Shown here: positions 56,059 to 64,000 of the stretch, one piece after another
How the letters are laid out: each line of letters starts with the position of its first letter
Position numbering within the stretch: position 1 is the first letter of the stretch
Origin: Arachis hypogaea
Taxonomy: Eukaryota > Streptophyta > Magnoliopsida > Fabales > Fabaceae
Length of the DNA: 64,000 nucleotides
Reading direction: 5' to 3'
Assembly: GCF_003086295.3 (NCBI RefSeq)
Contig: NC_092052.1
Span: 76,388,687 to 76,452,686 of the forward strand
Made by a program: the position numbers and the translations under genes
The notes under the pieces: generated by a model
Databases searched by the model: none
The model's input: the letters and a program-made list of their open reading frames with translations, nothing else
What the model was told of the DNA's origin: nothing

Positions 56059-59000
56059 TGATGCATTTGCATCTTTGCTATATTAGCTAGTTAGTTTAAG
56101 TAGTTTTAGCTTAATTTCATTCACTTTCTTTGAAATAAACAAGCATTTGTGTGAGTTTTCTCTCCATGCATTCATGAACCAAGAACTAGGTGTAATTTGG
56201 CCATATTTGCGCAAAGAATTCAAAAAGTTGACAAATGAATTAGTATGAATGAATCTCTTGAAATTTTTTGCATAGAATGGCAAAACTTTGAAGCAAATTC
56301 TTTGGTTAATGATAGGTGATGAAACAAGAAGGCATTGAAGTAAGAATGAAGCAAGCAAGTGGCTAACAACTCTTTCAAGAATAGCAATGAGCACGTTGCT
56401 AACTTGGGATTCAAGTTGGCAATGCCATTGAAGCCTTAATTGAGGAAGAGCACAAACAACCTTGCAAGAAAGTGGTCTCCTATGAGAACTATGCATGTTG
56501 CTAACTTGGCGTTACATTGGAGTGCTTGGCAACAACTCAAGAAGTAAGTTGGGCAAGAAGAAGAGGAGTTGTTGGCGTTGCCAACTTGGAGAAAGGGTGA
56601 GTGTTTGAAGGCAACGCCAAGTAGCCCTGGAGAGCACATTTGGGCATTGCCAACTTGGAGAAAGGAGTGAGTGTTTGATGGCAACGCAGGCAAGCAAGGA
56701 ATTGGGCCAGGGAGGAGCTCGAGGGCGTTGCCAACGTGGGAATGAAGAAGGGTTATTCAAGGCAACGCTGAGCTAGAAGATTTTTCCCAAAGAAGAAGTT
56801 CGAGCACGTTGTCAACGTGCTACTACATTGGAGTATTCCTTGGCAATGCATACAAGCAAGGTTGGCCCAGGAGGAAGAGGAGCTGGCGTTGCCAACGCCA
56901 GGAAACATAGGCGTGTTCAATGACAACGCCAAGCAACAAACATGGAGCCTTGAAGAGGAGTCGAGCACGTTGCCAACTCCAAGAAGAGCTGGAGTGTTTA
57001 GTGACAACGCCCAAGCATGGAGGCTGTCCAGGAAAGGGAGCCAACGTTGCCAACTTGGAGATATAGGGGCGTTATCCACAACAACTCTAGCGAGCTTGGC
57101 AGCCTGACCTTACCTCCTTCAATGGAGTATATCTTGAGCTACAAAACTTCAAATGAGGTGATTTCAACGACATTTGAAAGTAGACATCCAGAGCTTTCCA
57201 ACCATATATCATAGTATGGGGTTGGCATTCATTTGAAGCTTCAAAAGCTGGTTTCATTTAGAGCTTCAGAATCTGAGCACGTTGGCAACGCTGGAAACAA
57301 GGGCGTTTTCACCAAAAACGTGTGCGATTTTGGTAGCCTGACCCTGTCTCCTTCAAACGAGCATAACTTGAGCTACAGAGATCCAATTGACATGCTTCCA
57401 GTTGCATTGGAAGGCTGACATCCAGAGCTTTTCAACCATATATAATAGTCTATAGTGGAGCATGAAATAGAAGCTCGAATCAGAGTCATCTTTAGGCCCC
57501 AAAAACAAGGAAATGAGGTTGAAATTCAAGGAAGCATGAATGAGCCCTGGAGGGGAGCACGAGCACGTTGCCAACGTGCCAACAAGGGGGCGTGTTTGAG
57601 GACAACGCCAGCCCATTGTTGCAGCCTTGGGAGGCTTGGCACGTTGCCAACTTGGGGAGAAAGGGGCGTTTTCAGCAACAACTTGGCAACTTGACCTTAC
57701 CTTCTTTGAGGAAGCATAACTTGAGCTAGAAAAATCCAATTGAGATGATTCCAAATGCATTAGAAAGAAGACACTCTGAGCTTTCCAATGATGTATGATA
57801 GTCCATATTGAAGCAGAGGATTGATACTCAAATTCTGGGCAACATTAAGCATGAGAGTAGAGTCAAGAAGAAGAAAAGCAAGTTGTTAGCAACAACTTGG
57901 GCTAACAACGCCCAAGTCTCAAAGCTCACTCCCAGGAAAACACCATGCACGTTGCCAACGTGCATTAAGCCTAGAGTTATTGCCAATAACGCGCCTCAAT
58001 GGGCCAGAATTGATGACAACTTGCTTTGCTTCCTCTGTTCCTCACAAAGGCCAGCAACTTCTTCCATTGAGCCAGAAATTCAACAAAGAGAAAGCCCACA
58101 TTGCTAGCCCAAATTAAAGATCTCTGAAGGAGTTTTAGGAGTAATATAAATAGAGAAAAGTTTGATACTTGGAGGGGGGACCTTTTTACTTTTACTTAGA
58201 ACTTGTTTTTAGACTTTTGACACTTAGACATTTTTCTAGCATTTTTACTCTTTACTTTTTCTCACCGGTATTCTATTTTGTTTTTCTTGCAACTTTGAAT
58301 TTGAGTTTTAAGAACTTCTTCTTCTTCTTAATTCTTCTCTACACTTAGTTTAATTTTCATCTTTGTAATTGTTGTTGAAATTGGAGCTATGATTCACTAA
58401 ACCCCATTTTCATTAGGGGAGGAGCTCTGCTCATTTGAATGAGTTGATAACTTTTCTTTTCCTTCTCAATTCAAGTGGTTCATCTAAAAAGGAAACTCTT
58501 GTTCTTCACAGATTCAATCACCATCGAGAGAGGGATTAATCTATATGAATTATGTGGTGAATTTAAGAAAGGAGCTACATAATTCAGTTTAGAGTTCATC
58601 CTTTCATGATTTCCTTGATTAATACACTTTGGTTGGTATGTGAGATGTAACCTCCCTTAGTTGAGATTCTGGAAGTTGTGTGGCTTGGATTAGGAATTGA
58701 ACTTCATCTCTTCTCATGAACAATTAGATCACGAGAGTGGCAATTGGTTGTGTTGAGAGAAATTGAGTTACCAAGAGATTGGGATTCAATTACCCACAAT
58801 TTGCCATGGATCTATACCCATGATTGAGAAGGAATTGATCAACATCAATTCAGGAGAATTTGCATCTCTGATCCTTAATGATCCTTTCCATCATTAATTC
58901 TCAATTCTTTTGCTCTTTAGTTGTTTGAAAACCCATTACCCAATTCCCTTTTACATTCTTGCAATTTATTGTTCTTGTCATTTACATTCTGTTTCTCTAT

Positions 59001-59352
59001 CTCTTGCTATTTACTCTTTTGTTCTTTAAGATTCAGCAATCTTTACTTTCTTGCAATCTATTTTAAATGTCATTTAAGTTTCTTGCATTTTAAGTTTCAG
59101 TTATTTACTTTCATTTTCTTTCTATATTCGAGTTCTTTAACTTCCTTGCCATTTAAATTCTTGCAATTATGTCCAAAAATCACAAATCTCATGAAATCAA
59201 AACCATGTTTGCTTGACTAAATCTACCATTTAACTAAAGTTGCTTAATCTACCAATCTCCGTAGGATCGACCTCACTCTTAGTGAGTTTTATTACTTGAT
59301 ACGACCCGGTATACTTGCCGATAATTACGTGAAATTAAATTTTTACGTATCA
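56059..59352 (+). repeat. 3' LTR
   Basis: 3,294 bases, offset about 8,019 from the 5' LTR and nearly identical, with scattered mainly transition differences. It contains the same ~80-bp array, ~120-bp modules and TATA box. Confidence 0.96.
58145..58152 (+). promoter_or_regulatory. TATA box of 3' LTR
   Basis: TATAAATA, as in the 5' LTR. It could drive transcription outward into the satellite at 59353 onward. Confidence 0.65.
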
Positions 59353-59357
59353 GTCCT
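59353..59357. repeat. Target-site duplication GTCCT, right
   Basis: Repeats the GTCCT at 48035-48039. The satellite monomer resumes exactly here (GTCCTCCTCGGGATAG). Confidence 0.95.
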
Positions 59358-62300
59358 CCTCGGGATAGTGTCATTTAAAGAACGAGGGGCAGCAAGACGT
59401 AAAAAAACTGGAAAAAAAACCGGAGGAGCCTGCTGAAGATGAGGCCATTACGGCTCGCCTTTAGGTGTCCTCCTTGGGATAGCGTCATTTAAAGAACGAG
59501 GGTCAGCACGTCGTAAAAAAAATAAAAAAAAACCGTAGGAGCCTGCCGAAGATGTGGCCATTACGGCTAGCCTTTAGGTGTCCTCGGGATAGTGTCATTT
59601 AAAGAACGAGGGTCAGCACGACGTAAAAAAAACCGGAAAAAAAACCGGAGGAGCCTGCCGAAGATGAGGCCATTACGGCTTGCCTTTAGGTGTCCTCCTC
59701 GGGATAGCGTCAATTAAAGGACGAGGGTCAACATGATGTAAAAAAAAAGGAAGAAAAAAACCAAAGGAGCCTGCTGAAAATGAGTCCATTACGGGTCGCC
59801 TTTAGGTGTCCTCCTCGGGATAGTGTCATTTAAAGAACGAGGGTCAGCACGTCGTAAAAAAATCGGAAAAGAAAACCGGAGGAGCCTGCCGCAGATGAGA
59901 CCATTACGGCTCGCCTTTAGGTGTCCTCCTCAGGATAGCGTCATTTAAAGAATTAGGGTCAGCACGTAGTGAAAAAAAACCGGAAAAAAACCAGAGGAGC
60001 CTGCCGAAGATGAGGCCATTACGGCTCCCCTTTAGGGGTCCTCCTCGGGATAGTGTCATTTAAAGAACGAGGGGCAGCACGACGTAAAAAAAATGAAAAA
60101 AAAACCGGAGGAGCCTGCTGAAGATGAGCCCATTACGGCTCGCCTCTAGGCGTCCTCCTCGGGATAGCGTCATTTAAAGAACCAGGGTCAGCACGACGTA
60201 AAAAAAAACCGGAGGAGCCTGCCGAAGATGAGGCCATTACGACTCGCCTTTAGGTGTCCTCCTCGGGATATCGTCATTTAAAAAACGAGGGTCAGCATGA
60301 TGTAAAAAAAAAGGAAAAAAAAAAACCGGAGGAGCCTGCCGAAAATGAGGCCATTACGGCTCACCTTTAGGTGTCCTCCTCGGGATAGCGTCATTTAAGG
60401 AGCGAGGGTCAGCACGTAGTAAAAAAAAACCGGAGGAGCCTGCCGAAGATGATGCCATTACAGCACGCCTTCAGGATTGCGTCATTTAAAGAATTAGGGT
60501 CAGCGCATAGTAAAAAAAAAAACCGGAAAGAAACCAGAGGAGCCTGCCGAAGATGAGGCCATTACGGCTCGTCTTTAGGTGTCCTCCTCGGGATAGCGTC
60601 ATTTAAAAAACGAGGGTCAGCATGATGTAAAAAAAAGGAAAAAAAAACCGGAGGAGCCTGCCGAAAATGAGGCCATTACGGCTCACCTTTAGGTGTCCTC
60701 CTCGGGATAGCGTCATTTAAGGAGCGAGGGTCAGCACATAGTAAAAAAAGACCGGAGGAGCCTGCCGAAGATGATGCCATTACAGCACGCCTTCAGGATT
60801 GCGTCATTTAAAGAATTAGGGTCAGCACATAGTGAAAAAAAAAAACCGGAAAGAAACCAGAGGAGCCTGCCGAAGATGAGGCCATTACGGCTCGTCTTTA
60901 GGTGTCCTCCTCGGGATAGTGTCATTTAAAGAACGAGGGCAGCACGACGTAAAAAAAATGAAAAAAAAACCGGAGGAGACTGCTGAAGATGAGGCCATTA
61001 CGGCTCGCCTCTAAGCGTCCTCCTCGGGATAGCGTCATTTAAAGAACGAGGGTAAGCACATTGTAAAAAAAATTGGAAAAAAACCATAGGAGCCTGTCGA
61101 AGATGTGTCCATTACGGCTAGGCTTTAGGTGTCCTCGGGATAGCGTCATTTAAAGAACGAAGGTCAGCACGACGTAAAAAAAACCGGAAAATAAACCGGA
61201 GGAGCCTGCCGAAGATGAGGCCATTACGGCTCGCCTTTAGGTGTCCATCCCGGGACAGCGTCATTTAAAGAACGATGGTCGGCACGACGTAAAAAAAATT
61301 GGAGGAGCCTGCTGAAGATGAGGCAATTATGGCTCCCCTTTAGGTGTCCTCCTCGAGATAGCATCATTTAAAGAAAGAAGGTCAGCACGACGTAAAAAAA
61401 AAAACCAGAAAAAAAAATCGAAAGAGCCTGCCGAAGATGAGGCCATTACGGCTCGCCTTTAGGTGTCCTCCTTGGGATAGCGTCATTTAAAGAACGAGGG
61501 TCAGCATGATCTAAAAAAAAAAGAAAAAAAAATTGGAGGAGCTTGCCGAAAATGAGGCCTTTAGGGCTCGCCTTTAGGTGTCCTCCTCGGGATAGCGTCA
61601 TTTGAAAAGCGAGGGTCAGCACGTAGAAAAAAAAAACCGGGGGAGCCTGCCGAAGTTGACGCCATTACAGCTCGCCTTTAGGTGTTCTCCTCGAGATAGC
61701 ATCATTTAAAGAGCGAGGGTCTGCACGACGTAAAAGAATACCGGAAAAAAAAACCAGAGGAGCCTACCGAAGATGAGGCCATTACGGCTCGCCTTTAGGT
61801 GTCCTCCTCGGGATAGTGTCATTTAAACAACGAGGGGGAGCACGACCTAAAAAAAAATGAAAAACAAAATCCGGAGGAGACTGCTGAAGATGAGTCCATT
61901 ACGGCTCGCCTCTAAGCGTCCTCCTCGGGATAGCGTCATTTAAAGAACGAGGGTAAGCACGTTGTAAAAAAAATCGGAAAAAACCATAGGAGCCTGTCGA
62001 AGATGTGGCTATTACGGCTAGCCTTTAGGTGTCCTCGGGCTAGCGTCCTTTAAAGAACGAGGGTCAGCACGACGTAAAAAAAACCAGAAAAAACCGGAGG
62101 AGGCTACTGAAGATGAGGCCATTACGGCTCGCCTTTAGGTGTCCTCCTCGGGATATCGTCATTTAAAGTACGAGGGTCAGCACGTCGTAAAAAAAATCAG
62201 AAAAAAACCGTAGGAGCCTGCCAAAGATGTGGCCATTACGGCTAGCCTTTAGGTGTCCTCGGGATAGCGTCATTTAAGGAACGAGGGTCAGCACGACGTT

Positions 62301-64000
62301 AAAAAAAACCGGAAAAAAATCGGAGGAGCCTGCCGAAGATGAGTCTATTACGGCTCACCTTTAGGTGACATCCTCGGGATAGCGTCAATTAAAGGACGAG
62401 GGTCAACAAAACGTAAAAAAAACCAACAAAAAAAAAACGCGGAGGAGCCTGCCGAAGATGAGGCCATTACGGCTCCCATTTAGGTGTCCTCCTCGGGAAC
62501 GAGGGTCAGCATGATGTAAAAAAAAAGGAAAAAAAAAACGGAGGAGCCTGTTGAAAATGAGTCCATTACGGCTCGCCTTTAATTATCCTCCTCAAGAATA
62601 GCGTCATTTAAAGAATTAGGGTCAGCACGTAGTGAAAAAAAACCGGAGGAGCCTGCCGAAGATGAGGCCATTACGGCTCACCTTTAGGTGTCCTCCTCGG
62701 GATAGTGTCATTTAAAGAACGAGGGGCAGCACGACGTAAAAAAAAATGAAAAAAAACCGGAGGAACCTACTGAAGATGAGCCCATTACGGCTCGCCTCTA
62801 GGCGTCCTCCTCGGGATAGCGTCTTTTAAAGAACGAGGGTCAACACGTCGTAAAAAAAACCGGTAGAAAAAATCGGGGGAGCTTGCCGAAGATGAGGCCA
62901 TTACGGCTCGCCTTTAGGTGTCCTCCCCGGGATAGCGTCATTTAAGGAGCGAGGGTCAGCACGAAGTAAAAAAAAACCGGAGGAGCCTGCCAAAGATGAT
63001 GCCATTATAGCTCGCCTTTAGGTGTCCTCTTCAGGATAGCGTCATTTATAGAATTAGGGAAAGCACGTAGTGAAAAAAAACCAGAAAAAACCAGAGGAGC
63101 CTGCCGAAGATGAGGCCATTACGGCTCACCTTTAGGGGTCCTCCTCGGGATAGTGTCATTTAAAGAACGAGGGGCAGCACGACGTAAAAAAAATGAAAAA
63201 AAAAAAACCGGAGGAGCCTGCTGAAGATGAGCCCATTACGGCTCGCCTCTAGGCGTCCTCCTCGGGATAGCGTCATTTAAAGAAAGAGGGTCAGCACGTC
63301 GTAAAAAAAATCGGAAAAAAACCATAGGAGCCTGCCGAAGATGTGGCCATTACAGCTAGCCTTTAGGTGTCCTCGGGATAGCATCATTTAAAGAACGAGG
63401 GTCAGCACTATGTAAAAAAAAACCGAAAAAAAAACCGGAGGAGCCTGCCAAACATGAGGCCATTACGGCTCGCCTTTAGGTGTCCATCCTGGGATAGCGT
63501 CATTTAAAAAACGAGGGTCAACACAACGTAAAAAAAACCGGAAAAAAATTGGGGGAGCCTGCCGAAGATGAGGCCATTACGGCTCGCCTTTAGATATCCT
63601 CCTCGGGATAGCGTCATTTAAAGAACGAGGGTCAGCATGATGTAAAAAAAAAAGGGAAAAAAAATCGGACGAGCCTGCCGAAAATGAGGCCATTATGGCT
63701 CGCCTTTAGGTGTCCTCCTCGGGATAGCGTCATTTAATGAGCGAGGGTCAGCACGTAGTAAAAAAACCGGGGGAGCCTGCCGAAGATGATGCCATTACAG
63801 CTCGCCTTTAGGTGTCCTCCTCAGGATTGCGTCATTTAAAGAATTAGGGTCAGCACGTAGTGAAAAATACCAGAAAAAAACCGGAGGAGCCTGCCGAAGA
63901 TGAGGCCATTACGGCTCACCTTTAGGTGCCCTCCTCGGGATAGTGTCATTTAAAGAACGAGGGTCAGCACGTCGTAAAAAAAATCGGAAAAAAACCATAG
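59358..64000. repeat. ~115-bp satellite array, right part
   Basis: About 40 more monomers of the same satellite, running off the window. It includes a locally duplicated three-monomer block (about 60268-60590 and 60597-60915) recognisable by a shortened monomer with GCCTTCAGGATTGCG. No gene is present. Confidence 0.95.
60268..60915. repeat. Duplicated three-monomer satellite block
   Basis: The order TTTAAAAAACGAGGG, GAAAATGAGG, GGAGCGAGGG, GATGATGCC, CCTTCAGGATTGCG, AATTAGGG, GGCTCGTC occurs twice with an offset of about 322 bases, so it is a young unequal-exchange product. Confidence 0.8.

Larger units (their letters stand above)
48040..59352 (+). mobile_element. Complete non-autonomous Ty3/gypsy (Athila-like) LTR retrotransposon
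   Basis: An 11,313-bp element with two ~3.3-kb LTRs starting TG and ending CA, a 5-bp target duplication, a tRNA-Asp primer site at 51342-51359, and a coding region 51552-54491 for gag, aspartic protease and an integrase C-terminal tail. There is no reverse transcriptase, RNase H or integrase catalytic core anywhere between the LTRs. Roughly 55-60 mismatches by eye between LTRs (under 2 percent) make it fairly young. It sits inside the satellite and splits one monomer. Athila-like affinity rests on the tRNA-Asp site and gag wording such as WRNHPN and CKAITLRSGKK. Confidence 0.95.

Overview
The window looks like plant nuclear heterochromatin next to a broken gene. It has intron-rich fragments of a plant type IIB Ca2+-ATPase, arrays derived from the plant telomere repeat (CCCTAAA/TTTAGGG), a roughly 115-bp A-tract-rich satellite, and a plant Ty3/gypsy (Athila-like) LTR element primed by tRNA-Asp. 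The wording of the LTR element and the combination of telomere-like arrays with a ~115-bp satellite make me think of a legume, possibly Arachis. That is inference from memory, not a database match.

Layout. 1-1995: irregular telomere-like repeats in CCCTAAA orientation. 1996-3972: the same family in TTTAGGG orientation. 3973-6426: minus-strand 3' part of an ACA-type Ca2+-ATPase (copy A), cut by a gap. 6427-7426: 1000 N. 7427-32290: about 25 kb of telomere-like DNA in CCCTAAA orientation, organised into ~615-bp higher-order units (about 40), partly dimerised to ~1.25 kb, with a divergent block recurring four times. 32291-35256: TTTAGGG orientation again, with one perfect run of eight TTTAGGG. 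35257-41530: a second, longer minus-strand copy of the ATPase (copy B, eleven recognisable exons or exon fragments). 41531-48039 and 59353-64000: the satellite, split by a complete 11.3-kb LTR retrotransposon (48040-59352) flanked by the 5-bp target duplication GTCCT.

The order CCCTAAA array, TTTAGGG array, ATPase fragment occurs twice, and the TTTAGGG array is duplicated together with the gene. The unit therefore spread as a segmental duplication. Both ATPase copies are pseudogenes: they share some lesions, which must be older than the duplication, and each has private ones. Copy B also carries a glycine-to-serine change in the phosphorylation motif and is cut at its upstream end by the satellite.

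The LTR element encodes gag, protease and the tail of an integrase in one reading frame broken by two TAG codons. It has no reverse transcriptase, RNase H or integrase core, so it should depend on proteins supplied by another element. Its LTRs differ by under about 2 percent by eye, so the insertion is fairly recent. Nothing in the window looks like an intact cellular protein-coding gene. No tRNA, rRNA or CRISPR was seen.
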